Positions 1-9,491 of a stretch of 52,681 bases of DNA are shown piece by piece. Position 1 is the first letter of the stretch. Every line of letters starts with the position of its first letter. The translations under genes were made by a program, and so were the position numbers. The DNA is from Nocardia vaccinii NBRC 15922. Lineage in GTDB: Bacteria; Actinomycetota; Actinomycetes; Mycobacteriales; Mycobacteriaceae. The notes under the pieces were generated by a model that ran no database searches, had not been told where the DNA came from, and worked only from the letters and a program-made list of their open reading frames with translations. The stretch covers positions 1 to 52,681 of the forward strand of contig NZ_BDCC01000079.1 in assembly GCF_001613305.1 (NCBI RefSeq). The letters run 5' to 3'.

Positions 1-1614
1 AGCATTGCGCGAATCCGCCGACCGTGACGTAGTCGTAGACCCTGTCGGTCTCGCCCTGGCGCAGCGCGTTGGCAAGAGCGTGCTTTTTGTTGGTGGCCAT
101 CAGCATCCGGAACGGGGCCGCGAGGTGGACCGCAACAGCGAAGTCACACACCAGGATTCCGTCCATCCAGCCCGAGCCGTCGATGTCGCGGGGTAGCGCC
201 TCGGTGACCAGGATAGCGATCTGCGCGCGATGCAGCTCGGCATCCTTGGCGAGCTTCTTGATCCACTGCTTGCTGAACTGCTGGGTTTGCTTGCATTCCC
301 ACGCAATCACTCCGCATTCACGGCCGTTCTCGCGAACCAGTTGCAGGATGTCTGCTCCGCGACGTCCGCGATCGACGACGGTGATCTCGTCTTCGGGCCA
401 CCGGCGGCGCAGTTCCTCGGCGAACAGCTCCTGTCGGGCGACGCCTTCCTCCTGCGCGCGTGTTCCTGCGGAGGCTTTGCGGTGCGCGGCGGCCAGTTGG
501 TCACGCAGGCTCTTACCGTCGTTCTCCAGCTGCTCGATTTTGGCCGCCATGCGGTTGCGCTCCTGTTCAACGAGCCGCTCGATGTTGTGCTGAGCCCGCT
601 GGCGTTCCTCGATGGTGATCGCGTCCCGAATCCTGGCCTGCTCCAATTCCCATTCCTGCCGATCCTCGTCCAGGCGGCGACGGGCAGCACGCATCTCGAC
701 CTCGGCTTGCCGGATCTGCGCGAGTTTGCGCTGCTGGTCGGCGATCTCGCCGTCGCGTTCCTCGATCTGGCCGCGCAGTTCGGCCTCGGCGGCCTGCTGA
801 ACCGTCTTCTGCTGCTGCAATTCGCGGCGTAATACCGCGACCTGTTTGACTGCCTCAGCCCTGGCCTGTTCCGCGAGTTTGTCTGCCTGCTCGGCGATCT
901 CGACATCCTTCAGATCGAGCTGGCACCGCAGCGCTGTCTCCGCAGCCTGCTGATCACGCAACCGAGTGCGCAGTGCTGCGATCTCTTCCGCGGCTGCGGC
1001 CTGAGCGCTCGCCGCGGCCTGGAGTGCCGCCTGCCTCCCGAGTTCCTGCTGCTTCCGGGACTCAGTCACAGCTTGGTTCTGCGCGATCTCGCGATCTCTT
1101 TCCAACTGCTCGATTTTCGCTCGATATTCCTGATCGACCTGGTTCTTGACCAGCTGGACCCCGGCTGCTGTGCGCTCGTCGGCTCGCACCCGCTCCTCGG
1201 CAGTGATCTCGTCCCGCAGGCGCGCAACCTCCAGACCCCACTCGACCTGCGCATCATGCTGCGCCTGTTCCAAACTCCGCTTCGAATCCAGCGCATCACG
1301 CTCGGATTCATAGCGCGTCTGAGCATTTCACCTTGAGCGGCCAGCTCGGCAATCTTCTCGCCAATAAGCTGCTCATGGCGGTTGTCGGCATCTTTCCTGA
1401 GCCGTTGCTCACGGGTCAGCTCGGAGCGAAGCTCCGCCGCCAGACCTGCCGCTTTCGCTTCAGCCTCCGCAGCGAATCGCTGCTCCATCTCAACACGAAC
1501 CTTCTCTACCTGGGGTTGAGAAAGCGTCTGAATGAACGCATCTCCAAGATTCACGCCGCAGGCAGGACACGCCACGGATGCCGACAAGGGTTGCTGGGTA
1601 CCACGCTTAGACAC
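1..1614 (-). pseudogene. DUF2130 coiled-coil protein, frameshifted and cut by the window edge
   Basis: From 1614 leftwards the frame encodes a short N-terminal zinc-ribbon-like motif (CPACGVNLGDAF), then a long Glu/Gln/Arg/Ala-rich coiled coil. Near 1326-1328, a run of three A on the minus strand, the reading frame breaks. The protein continues in another frame (YESERDALDSKRSLEQAQ), stop-free to base 1. The second part is coiled coil followed by a DUF2130-type C-terminal domain with the segments VVDRGRRGADILQ, IAWECKQTQQFSKQWIKKL and DGILVCDFAVAV. Adding one A to the run would restore a single frame, so this is a one-base deletion, a recent pseudogene or a sequencing error. The C-terminus lies outside the window. 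DUF2130 proteins have no firmly established function; the fold has been suggested to be nuclease-like. The family call is good; whether the gene is functional is unknown. Confidence 0.75.
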
Positions 1615-2468
1615 GGAAACTCTCTGATCGAACGAATAGAACGGTCAGGGATTCTTGCACGACACACCGACATCTTTGCCACTCAGCAAAGTATTAGCAA
1701 TGTCACAGATGCTAATCGACCACGACGGGCCAGCCGCCGCCTCGCACACACGACGAGCGGCACCGAGGCTGACGCAGTTCTCTCCCGGTCTGATCGCATG
1801 GCGTTCGCTTCAACCGAAAACAGTTGCGACACAAGCCGTGATGTTCACGGATCCACATAGAAGCCACAACCACCGCGACAACCCGACGAAGGCATTGACT
1901 GGGGATCACGGTGGTTCAGCCCTGAGTGACCGACCTGAACCCTCGAACCTGGGGACAAATCGAGAGGTTGGGCCGATTCTCCGGACCGCGGATATGCGCA
2001 GTAGATGAAGAAAGACATCGGAATCGCCTCTGCCGCACAATGACGACCAAACTCGTCGGTGCCGCCGGTCGACACGGACGCACCGAAGGTGCTGTGGGCG
2101 TTGAACTTCCAGCTCGCTTCTACACTCGGCGCGCGGTCCCGTCGAGTTGCTCGTGACAGACTTGCGGCAGGGCCACTTGCGAAGGCATCGGCAGGTACCT
2201 GACTCCGCGGTCTTGTTGCCGGAATAAGCCCGCCCACAAACGATGTCGACAAGCAGCCCGAGTGGCCCTACCCTATCAGTACGGACCGCACCGCATACAC
2301 AACTCAATTCATACTCACTCGGCGAAACATACTTGTACTGATACTTTAGCCGATTCAGGCTCCTTGAACTCAATTCAGCCGAACCCCAAACCTTTCGAAT
2401 AGCGCGGCCCGTCACAGCCTTCCGGCGATCGCCGGAGGGCTCGCCGTCCTATTCGACAGGGGTATCTC
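1615..2468. other. Gap of about 850 bp without a convincing gene
   Basis: This stretch lies between the DUF2130 gene (minus) and the CoiA-like gene (plus), so both promoters should be here. Open frames exist on both strands (for example 1845-2252 minus, 135 codons), but none carries a motif I recognise. The composition is less GC-rich than the flanks around 2270-2400. I see no RNA gene or clear inverted repeat. Confidence 0.5.
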
Positions 2469-3785
2469 GTGGTGGGTTCCTCCAACCAGCTGATGGTCGC
2501 GCTCGATCTCGTGTGTGGCCAATACGTCTGCATACCAGCGGATCCGGCCGATCCGCGTACGCAAGGCCTGAGAGACAAGAGCATCGCAGGTGACCGGACG
2601 CTCGTGTGCGCTCTCTGCTACGCCGAACACGGCCGCAAAGTTCCCGTCGTCGTCAGGTCCCACCTGGGCGGCCAACGTCGCCCGCACTTCGCGCACCCAT
2701 CAGACTGCGCGCCGCCCGAGGGCCAGCACAATCCCGAAACCGTGTGGCACCTGACCAGCAAGTCGATGCTGGCAACGTGGGCGCGTAGACAGCCCGGCGC
2801 GGTCGAAGTCCGCACCGAGGTGTGGCTACCCAATCGCGAACGCCGTGCCGATGTCCGTGTCGTGTTCGCCGACAAGCGCGAGGTCGCCATCGAGATCCAA
2901 GGCAATCCCCTGACCGATGCCGAATGGACCAACCGTCACCGCGACTACCGCCACAACAATGTAGTCGACATCTGGCTGTGGCACCCCGACATCCGACCAC
3001 ACCGGATCGTCCTCAACGATCCCGACCACCAACAGCAATTATGGGCCTTCGACCCAGACCGCCGATCTATGACTCTCATGGTGGGCGCACCGCACCGAAC
3101 ATTGTGGCCCGAGCCACCAACCCAGGACGACATCATCCACCGAGTCCCGCACCTGCCCCCGTGCGTCCACGACGAACTGATACCCCACCACTTCTCGCTG
3201 GACGAGCTCACTCTGACCCTGCAAGGCATCGCGATCCCCACAGCGCTGCAAGAGTCGCTGGCCGCGGAACTCTCACGCGAACACAACCGAACCACAACCC
3301 TCATACGCCAGCAGCAAAATCACAACCAGGATAAACACGCCCGCCCACCCCACGGACTCACCGCTTCCGCCCCCGCCACGCAGGAAGTCGTCTCCCCCAC
3401 GGCTCCTCGGCCAGCCGTCGACGAAGAACAACTCGCGCATCTGAAGCGGATTGAACTTCAGAACCATTTCATGCGGGTGGGCCACGTACCCGCATACCAA
3501 GACGCACCCCGCCTCCGACGGCCGGACACGAAACATCAACTCGTGCAATGCATCAACTGCGGCCGCGTACTCTCACCACGTACCACTCTCACCGACATCC
3601 CGACCTGCACGCCCACGGCGCCGGATAATGGTCAGTCGCCACAGGCATCAAACCTCCCACTTCACGCCCGCCCCGAACCAAATGCACCAGCATCTCGGTT
3701 GACTACATCGTCCAAGTCGGTCACCCAGGCCCGATCCACCACAGGATGCCGAGCTCCGGTCCCCGACCAATTGCGCCTCTTCTAA
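2469..3785 (+). CDS. CoiA-like competence/nuclease family protein
   Basis: The protein has 438 residues from a GTG start; an ATG at 2493 is an alternative start. An N-terminal Cys pair (LVCALC, about 46-50) is followed by the CoiA hallmark RPHFAHPSDC (about 71-80) and a HN..TVWHLTSKSML segment. A PD-(D/E)XK-like core follows: an R-R-A-D-V motif (about 125-129) and AIEIQ (about 140-144), with Gln where many nucleases have Lys, as is common in CoiA. A second Cys pair (QCINCGRVL) lies near the C-terminus after a Pro/Gln-rich linker. CoiA acts in recombination during transformation in Firmicutes. In actinobacteria such proteins are scattered in accessory regions, and their role is not established. 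The gene is followed by two other plus-strand accessory genes at 225-300 bp spacing, so they are co-located rather than a tight operon. The family call is fairly secure; the function is inferred. Confidence 0.75.
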   Translation: MVGSSNQLMVALDLVCGQYVCIPADPADPRTQGLRDKSIAGDRTLVCALCYAEHGRKVPVVVRSHLGGQRRPHFAHPSDCAPPEGQHNPETVWHLTSKSMLATWARRQPGAVEVRTEVWLPNRERRADVRVVFADKREVAIEIQGNPLTDAEWTNRHRDYRHNNVVDIWLWHPDIRPHRIVLNDPDHQQQLWAFDPDRRSMTLMVGAPHRTLWPEPPTQDDIIHRVPHLPPCVHDELIPHHFSLDELTLTLQGIAIPTALQESLAAELSREHNRTTTLIRQQQNHNQDKHARPPHGLTASAPATQEVVSPTAPRPAVDEEQLAHLKRIELQNHFMRVGHVPAYQDAPRLRRPDTKHQLVQCINCGRVLSPRTTLTDIPTCTPTAPDNGQSPQASNLPLHARPEPNAPASRLTTSSKSVTQARSTTGCRAPVPDQLRLF

Positions 3786-4048
3786 CTGGAGATTACTCGG
3801 CCAGCTCCTGCGCCAGGGTCGCTGCGATCGCCGTCCTGCACCGAATCTTTCACCACCCCAATGGCTCCGGGTGCCGAAAGGAGCAGGCCTCAGTATTGAA
3901 GGCGTCTGGAGAGCGCCGAGCCTGTTGCGGCACAATCATCCGGGGCAATCGATGGCCGCGGCGATCTGCTGATCTTGACGAGGGACATTCGCGGACGCGA
4001 AAGTGACCGTTGCCAGGACATGTACGAGGACCAATCGAGCGGGGTGCG

Positions 4049-5065
4049 GTGGCCAGCCTGTCGGAATTGCGAAAAACCATGGACCTTATTGCTCTTCGGA
4101 CATGGGACGACTACGAGGACGGCTACCCGGTCGGATTGGCACCCGGCGAGACGTCGGTGACCGATGCCCTGCTGCTCGATCTATACCGCGGCTTTCCTCA
4201 GATCGGGGTACGCCGACTGACCCCAGCACATGAGAACCGCATCGGAGCGGACTGGGAATGGTGGATCGGTTCCCCCGCCGAGGGATGGCTGTGCCTCCGC
4301 ATCCAGGCCAAGCGCATCTACGACATCGGATATAATGCGCTCGATCACAAGCAGGACGGCCACTATCAATACGAGACTCTCATCGAGAGCTGCCAAGAAC
4401 CGCATGTCCTGCCCTACCACGTGTTCTACAACGGCTGGGAGCGAACGCGATTCGTCGGTCGCCACGGCAATCGCGAAGACCTGCGAGCATTACGAGGCAA
4501 CCGACGACACTTCCCTTACGCTGACGGCCCGCGCCACGCAGTCGACGATCCCGACTGGGGCGATATCGGCCCGCGCCGCCCCAACTGGTGGGGATGCGCA
4601 GCTATGTCCACCTACCACGTAGCCGCGCTCCACTCACTGCCCCATCACAAACCCAAGCGGTTCTATACCCCCCGCTACCTTCGCCACGCCATGCCATGGT
4701 CACGCTTGTTCGGATCGGACCAGACAGACGAGTTGGGCGGACTCCCACTGCCCCTCAGCCTGGTCGATAAGATACACCGAAACCTGGTGGCCGACACTGC
4801 CTCTGCAATCAATGCAGCGCAGCCCGTGAGAGGCCAGCACGCGGCTCGTGATGTCCAGCTGGTACAGCAACTGGTTGCCCTTGAGAAATACATCCGTAAC
4901 GGCGACGGCCGCGCGTATCGTCGCCCGCTTCCGCCCTATGCGGCGGCCATCCTCGCTCAGCCCCAAGGGAGAGGTCTGTTCGAGGACGAATCTGTCGTGC
5001 AACACCCAGCACCGGCAACCTACGCGCTCATCACCGATGTAAGCACGTTCGGCGTCGAAACCTGA
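4049..5065 (+). CDS. DUF6615-like protein with PD-(D/E)XK-type motifs
   Basis: The protein has about 338 residues from GTG 4049. The frame is open back to a TTG at 4010, and an ATG at 4079 is also possible; none has a strong ribosome site. I chose 4049 because the following SLSELRKTMDLIALRTWDDY matches the usual start of this family. The diagnostic segment is ENRIGADWEWWIG, then CLRIQAKRI. The Asp and the Gln-x-Lys pair are arranged like a restriction-endonuclease-fold active site. The rest is rich in Trp, Tyr and His and has no membrane segment or signal peptide. I recall this signature from DUF6615, a family without known function. Its neighbours, a CoiA-like nuclease upstream and an SF1 helicase downstream on the same strand, suggest a DNA- or RNA-processing role. 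That is inference. The domain call is moderately sure. Confidence 0.65.
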   Translation: MASLSELRKTMDLIALRTWDDYEDGYPVGLAPGETSVTDALLLDLYRGFPQIGVRRLTPAHENRIGADWEWWIGSPAEGWLCLRIQAKRIYDIGYNALDHKQDGHYQYETLIESCQEPHVLPYHVFYNGWERTRFVGRHGNREDLRALRGNRRHFPYADGPRHAVDDPDWGDIGPRRPNWWGCAAMSTYHVAALHSLPHHKPKRFYTPRYLRHAMPWSRLFGSDQTDELGGLPLPLSLVDKIHRNLVADTASAINAAQPVRGQHAARDVQLVQQLVALEKYIRNGDGRAYRRPLPPYAAAILAQPQGRGLFEDESVVQHPAPATYALITDVSTFGVET

Positions 5066-5360
5066 CACAGCAGCTCGGTACGGCTTGCTGCTTCCCAGCA
5101 GAAGGCTCTGCGGATCCGGAACATGCCCCGGAACCGTAAGTCGGACAAATGGGCCGGGGAGGCTCATGGTAACCGACGAGTCACTCCCTAACTGGCGCAA
5201 CAGGTTCGCCAACAACGGGATGACCGGTTTAGAATCGGCGCCTTGCCGGCGCGACGGGCAAACGAGAACCGGCGAGCGGGCGGGAACCCGAAGCCGTTGC
5301 CGACTCAGACCGAGGCGCTCGAGCGCTAATGTAGTTTCTTCTGAGGAGTGGGCGGGAGCG

Positions 5361-8105
5361 ATGGCTTCAGTAGAGCAGCAGGTACGGGACGCGGACAGCG
5401 TGATCTGTCAGAACCTTGACAGCCTCACCGACGACCGGGGATTTCTATCGCAGAACGTGCTTGCTCAGCTCCGAAATCTTGTCGAGGGGCTCATCGCCTG
5501 GGCGCACCTCAACGATCCCTCAGCTGAATTTCACTACGACCGGGTTGGACCGGCGCTGGACCTCGTCAAGGCGACCGCCAGGTTCAGGCTTCTGAGCAGG
5601 TTCCACGATCTGCTCCAGGCGAGTGTTTCGCACTACACGCTGGATCGCGATCCATCCGAACGTCTGATGCTCAAGTACTACGAGTACCTACTCCGGACCC
5701 GCGACCTGGCCAAAGAGCAATTCGGCATCACGCTTCTGACCAGCCTGGAGAAGTTCCCGGTCGACCTCGACCCATCACTGCGCGAATACCACGAGAAGAT
5801 CGCCGCGCGCGTCGACTCACTGCGGGCGACGCCGTCATCGTCCTCTCGCCCCGAGCGGTACTACATCCACAGCTCGCGGCCGTTCTTCGTTCGCGACCGC
5901 ATCTACCACGAGGTGACGTTCTACCTCGCCCACAACCGGACGAGCAAGTTCGACCGCATCATCGGATTCACCGACATCGATATTACCGACAAGTACGCCG
6001 CTCACTTGGAGCTGGCGAGCGACACGATCACCGTCCTCGGTCAAACGATGCCCATCACGATCATCCGCTCGTGGAACGTGTCGATCCGCCCTTGTGAGTT
6101 CAACAACTTCGCTCGCCTTTTCAGCCGGACGATTCGAGTGCAGTCCAGCCATGTCGAGTACCAAAATCTGATGCAGTACCTCACCACTACGCGCTCGAAC
6201 CTCCTCGATCTCATGGACATGAGCGACGCGCGTTACAACCGGATTCGTACCCAAGTACTCAATGCCCCTCGGCAAGCTCCACTACTCTTTCCCGTGCTTG
6301 ACCTCGCACGAGCACTGATCCGCGCAGATCGGCCAGGATCTCGTCTGCTGCGGTACCTAATGCTTCGAATGAACAACCAAGTCATCAAGGCTCAGTTCGA
6401 TGCGAATCCGTGTCGATGGTTGTCAGGCCTTCGAGTGTCGCCAAGTTGCCAGCCGTTCGACACGATGCCATTCTGCACATCACCGCGCCGGCACAACGCA
6501 CGCCTCGCCGACCTCGCCGAGAGCTTGAACGCGACTAACCGACGGCACGAGTTGCTAGCGCGCCGCGTTAAGAACAACGTCGAGCAGCACGGCACGATCT
6601 ACACACCGGCCTCCGAACTCGAAGACTTGGGTGACATCGCGGCACTGATCGACCGCTACAACAACGAACTCCCGCCCACCACACGTCACGCGCGCCGGAA
6701 GCTGGCGCAGGCAAACGGGCACGTATTCATCCTCGGATACGAGGACGACACCGTCGCGATCATCAAGGACCTACAGAAGATCGCGTCCGAAGGATTGGAG
6801 GGACACCGCGACGACGTGCAGCAGTGGATCGACGCGAACCCATCTACCATCGACGACGAGCTCAAGGCCGACGCGTTGAAAGCGCTCTTCGAACACTCGA
6901 AGGTCGCGCTCATCTACGGTGCAGCAGGCACCGGGAAGTCGACGATGGTGAATACCATCGCCAGCTACTTCGCGGACAAGCGAAAGCTGTTCCTCGCACA
7001 CACCAACCCGGCCATCGACAATCTAAGGCGACGGGTGCAGGCGCCGAACACAGAATTCAGTACGATCAGCAAGCACGCATATAGCAGCTCGCCATTCGGC
7101 GCAACATACGACGTACTCGTGATCGACGAGTGCAGCATCGTAAGCAACGCGAGCTTGCTCAGCGTACTTGAGAAAACATCCTTCGACCTACTCGTTCTCG
7201 TCGGCGACGTCTACCAGATCGAATCGATCGAATTCGGTAATTGGTTCAGCATCATTCGTTCGTACATCCCGAAAGAGTCGGTCTTCGAGCTGACCAAGCC
7301 CTTTAGAACGACCGACCAAGCCTTGCTCACCTTGTGGGACAGGGTGCGAAACTTGGACGACCGCATCGAGGAGTCCCTCGCCAAGAACGGCTATTCGACG
7401 GTGCTGGGAGCCTCGCTCTTCCAACATCACGGAGCCGACGAGATCGTGCTCTGCCTGAACTACGACGGGCTGTACGGCATCAACAACGTGAATCGTTTCC
7501 TGCAGGCGAGCAATCCAAATCCGGCCGTGTACTGGAGCGAGTCCACCTACAAGGTCGGCGACCCCGTGCTCTTCAACGAAACCGACAGATTTCGACCAGT
7601 AATTTTCAACAACCTGAAGGGCGAGATCGTACAGATCGATCGCGCACCCGGCCGCATCACATTCGACGTAAAGCTCGAACGGGATATCGCAGAGACCGAG
7701 GTACAGCAAACCGAGTTGCGTTTGATAGAGGGCTCGACCGTTCAGTTCGATGTCTTCGAGCGCGGGAATAGCGATGATGACGACGACACACTCAACACAA
7801 TGGTGCCCTTCCAGATCGCGTATGCCGTCTCGATCCACAAGGCACAGGGCCTCGAGTACGACTCAGTCAAGGTTGTCATCACGGATGCCAACGAGGAAAG
7901 CATCTCACACAACATCTTCTACACCGCGATCACACGGGCCCGTAAGCACCTTGAGGTGTTCTGGACACCGGAAACACAGCAACGAATCCTGAGCGGTCTC
8001 ACGGTGCACGAAAATACGAAAGACGAGCACCTGTTGAAGGTGCGCCGAGGCATAGCGCCTATCGTGGCGCGACCGAAGCGCCAGAAAGCTCGACAGCGAC
8101 CGTAG
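5361..8105 (+). CDS. Large SF1 DNA helicase with an uncharacterised N-terminal half
   Basis: The protein has 914 residues from ATG 5361, preceded by GAGGAG and GGGAG. The frame is open further upstream to 5085, but that part reads as low-complexity noise. The first 500 or so residues are a conserved-looking but unrecognised region (FHYDRVGPALDLVKATARF, FFVRDRIYHEVTFYLAHN) that may recognise substrate. The C-terminal half is a UvrD/RecD-type motor: Walker A GAAGTGKST (about 520), Walker B/motif II VIDECS (about 587), motif III LVLVGDVYQIESI, an FELTKPFRTTD segment, motif V SIHKAQGLEYDS (about 824) and motif VI YTAITRARK (about 854). All core motor residues look intact. Codon choice is less GC-biased than in the neighbouring core genes, which fits transfer. 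It may act with the upstream CoiA-like and DUF6615-like proteins in defence or plasmid/phage processing. The helicase call is secure; the role is not. Confidence 0.85.
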   Translation: MASVEQQVRDADSVICQNLDSLTDDRGFLSQNVLAQLRNLVEGLIAWAHLNDPSAEFHYDRVGPALDLVKATARFRLLSRFHDLLQASVSHYTLDRDPSERLMLKYYEYLLRTRDLAKEQFGITLLTSLEKFPVDLDPSLREYHEKIAARVDSLRATPSSSSRPERYYIHSSRPFFVRDRIYHEVTFYLAHNRTSKFDRIIGFTDIDITDKYAAHLELASDTITVLGQTMPITIIRSWNVSIRPCEFNNFARLFSRTIRVQSSHVEYQNLMQYLTTTRSNLLDLMDMSDARYNRIRTQVLNAPRQAPLLFPVLDLARALIRADRPGSRLLRYLMLRMNNQVIKAQFDANPCRWLSGLRVSPSCQPFDTMPFCTSPRRHNARLADLAESLNATNRRHELLARRVKNNVEQHGTIYTPASELEDLGDIAALIDRYNNELPPTTRHARRKLAQANGHVFILGYEDDTVAIIKDLQKIASEGLEGHRDDVQQWIDANPSTIDDELKADALKALFEHSKVALIYGAAGTGKSTMVNTIASYFADKRKLFLAHTNPAIDNLRRRVQAPNTEFSTISKHAYSSSPFGATYDVLVIDECSIVSNASLLSVLEKTSFDLLVLVGDVYQIESIEFGNWFSIIRSYIPKESVFELTKPFRTTDQALLTLWDRVRNLDDRIEESLAKNGYSTVLGASLFQHHGADEIVLCLNYDGLYGINNVNRFLQASNPNPAVYWSESTYKVGDPVLFNETDRFRPVIFNNLKGEIVQIDRAPGRITFDVKLERDIAETEVQQTELRLIEGSTVQFDVFERGNSDDDDDTLNTMVPFQIAYAVSIHKAQGLEYDSVKVVITDANEESISHNIFYTAITRARKHLEVFWTPETQQRILSGLTVHENTKDEHLLKVRRGIAPIVARPKRQKARQRP

Positions 8106-8666
8106 GCGCGCACCGGTAATGGAATCGCTGCGGATTGACCCCTGCAATCAAACCGGCCTTGCAGGGACCGGCGCTTCCTCGGCCAGTGTCTCCAGAGCTT
8201 CTCCGACCTAACTCACGATCACGAATCAGCACCTCCAGCCGGGCGAATACTTCGGCCCGGCTGGACGCCCGGACCGCTGCCATTCCCATATCTACAGCGC
8301 CCCCTGCAGGAGCGCGGACCCGACCACGTGTCAGAATTGACCCACCCCAAAGTTTCCCCAAACTTTCAGCGTGACTGCGCGTGATCCTTAGTGACCTGCC
8401 ATGCTGCCAACCGTGACATAACAGCAGGTACGTCAGCCGTGGGGGATTACCGGTGATTGGCCATGAATATATGCGAACCCCGAACCCTTAACAGCGGGTT
8501 CGGGGATCCAGTCCCCGGATCAGCGACAATGCGCCCGGTTCATAGCTGGTAATCGGCTTCAATCACCAACTGCCCGACAGGAAACCGCAGGTCAGACCCG
8601 TTCCCATGTTCACAGTGCCCCGCCGAGGGCACGAACCTGCGACAATTGCCGCTCGTGGCGGGAAGA
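8106..8666. other. Gap of about 560 bp between convergent genes
   Basis: The helicase (plus) and the DUF1707 gene (minus) converge here. The only clear structure is the hairpin listed separately at 8478-8505. Short open frames on both strands lack recognisable motifs. I see nothing else. Confidence 0.5.
8478..8505. terminator. Perfect 10-bp hairpin
   Basis: CCCCGAACCC (8478-8487) and GGGTTCGGGG (8496-8505) pair perfectly around an 8-base loop. It lies between two convergent genes, so it could end transcription from either side. No good U-tract follows on either strand, so it may act only as an RNA-stabilising or pausing structure. Confidence 0.4.
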
Positions 8667-9491
8667 TCAGCGGAGTCGATTGTGCTGCTTCCACCAATTC
8701 AGCAGGCTCGCTGCGCCGTTCGGGCTGGAGGCGAAGTACACCGCGAGAACGTCCTGCTGGTTCGAGGTCCATTCGATGGTCGGGACGACCCCGGCTCCGT
8801 TGGACAGGATGCATTCGTATCGTCCTGCGGCATAGGTGTTGTCGAGCGCGCCGTCGGCACAGGCGATATGCGCGGACGACCCGCGGTCGTCGTCGTAGCT
8901 TTGTTGCAGCGTCGTGGTATCGGGGTAGAGGTAGAACGCCGCCTCCAGCCGACTGGAGTGCGGGTCGCAGTGCAGCGCAGCGGTTTCGGTCGGTCCCGGA
9001 TCCCGGTGGTAGCAGTTCGATTGGTCGTATCCGGCGGGTAGATGCTGGAGCAGTGCGGCATCCTCCGGTGTGTAGTCCGGGCGAGGACTACTCGATGCGG
9101 CAACCGCACCGGGCCCGTACGAGGTGCTCCCTGGCCTGCTCGATGTGGCCCCGCCGCCCGAAAGGGCCACTATCGCAATGACAACGACGCCGATGACGAT
9201 CGCGATCGTGACACCGGCGATGATCCGTCCCCGGCCCGTACCATGCGGTGAAGCCTGCGCAGGTGCTGCGGCGGGAAGGTCGGTGAGCGGATGCGGGACC
9301 TGCAGATCACCGAGTAAGGCATACAGCTGTCCGCGCGTCTTGGCCTTCGTCGCGGTCTGCAGGCGTGAGTGATACTCCGCATTGTCGAGTTCGCCGTCGG
9401 CATAGGCGCTGTCCAGCGCGGTACATGCCATGGACCGGTCGAGATCGCTGGCTCGTAGATCGAAACCGTCCGGAGGTCGTTCAGAAGACAC
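8667..9491 (-). CDS. DUF1707 membrane protein with extracytoplasmic domain
   Basis: The protein has about 274 residues from a GTG at 9491; the frame is open to 9569. The N-terminus is a DUF1707 (SHOCT-like) domain with the signature DLRASDLDRSMACTALDSAY and DGELDNAEYHSRL...TKAKTRGQLYALLGDL. A single hydrophobic segment follows (IIAGVTIAIVIGVVVIAIVAL). Then come a Ser/Gly-rich linker and a C-terminal domain of about 130 residues that should lie outside the membrane. That domain has four Cys (NCYHRD, LHCDPH, IACADG, YECIL) that could form two disulfides. It resembles extracytoplasmic domains found behind actinobacterial Ser/Thr kinases, but I cannot name it. The orientation is N-in/C-out by the domain logic. 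It probably senses or binds something at the cell surface. The DUF1707 call is secure; the role is unknown. Confidence 0.8.
   Translation of the reverse strand: MSSERPPDGFDLRASDLDRSMACTALDSAYADGELDNAEYHSRLQTATKAKTRGQLYALLGDLQVPHPLTDLPAAAPAQASPHGTGRGRIIAGVTIAIVIGVVVIAIVALSGGGATSSRPGSTSYGPGAVAASSSPRPDYTPEDAALLQHLPAGYDQSNCYHRDPGPTETAALHCDPHSSRLEAAFYLYPDTTTLQQSYDDDRGSSAHIACADGALDNTYAAGRYECILSNGAGVVPTIEWTSNQQDVLAVYFASSPNGAASLLNWWKQHNRLR

Noticed and set aside
1845..2415. Overlapping minus-strand frames in the gap before the CoiA-like gene
   Set aside because: No recognisable motif, two competing frames, and atypical composition. Not enough to support a gene.
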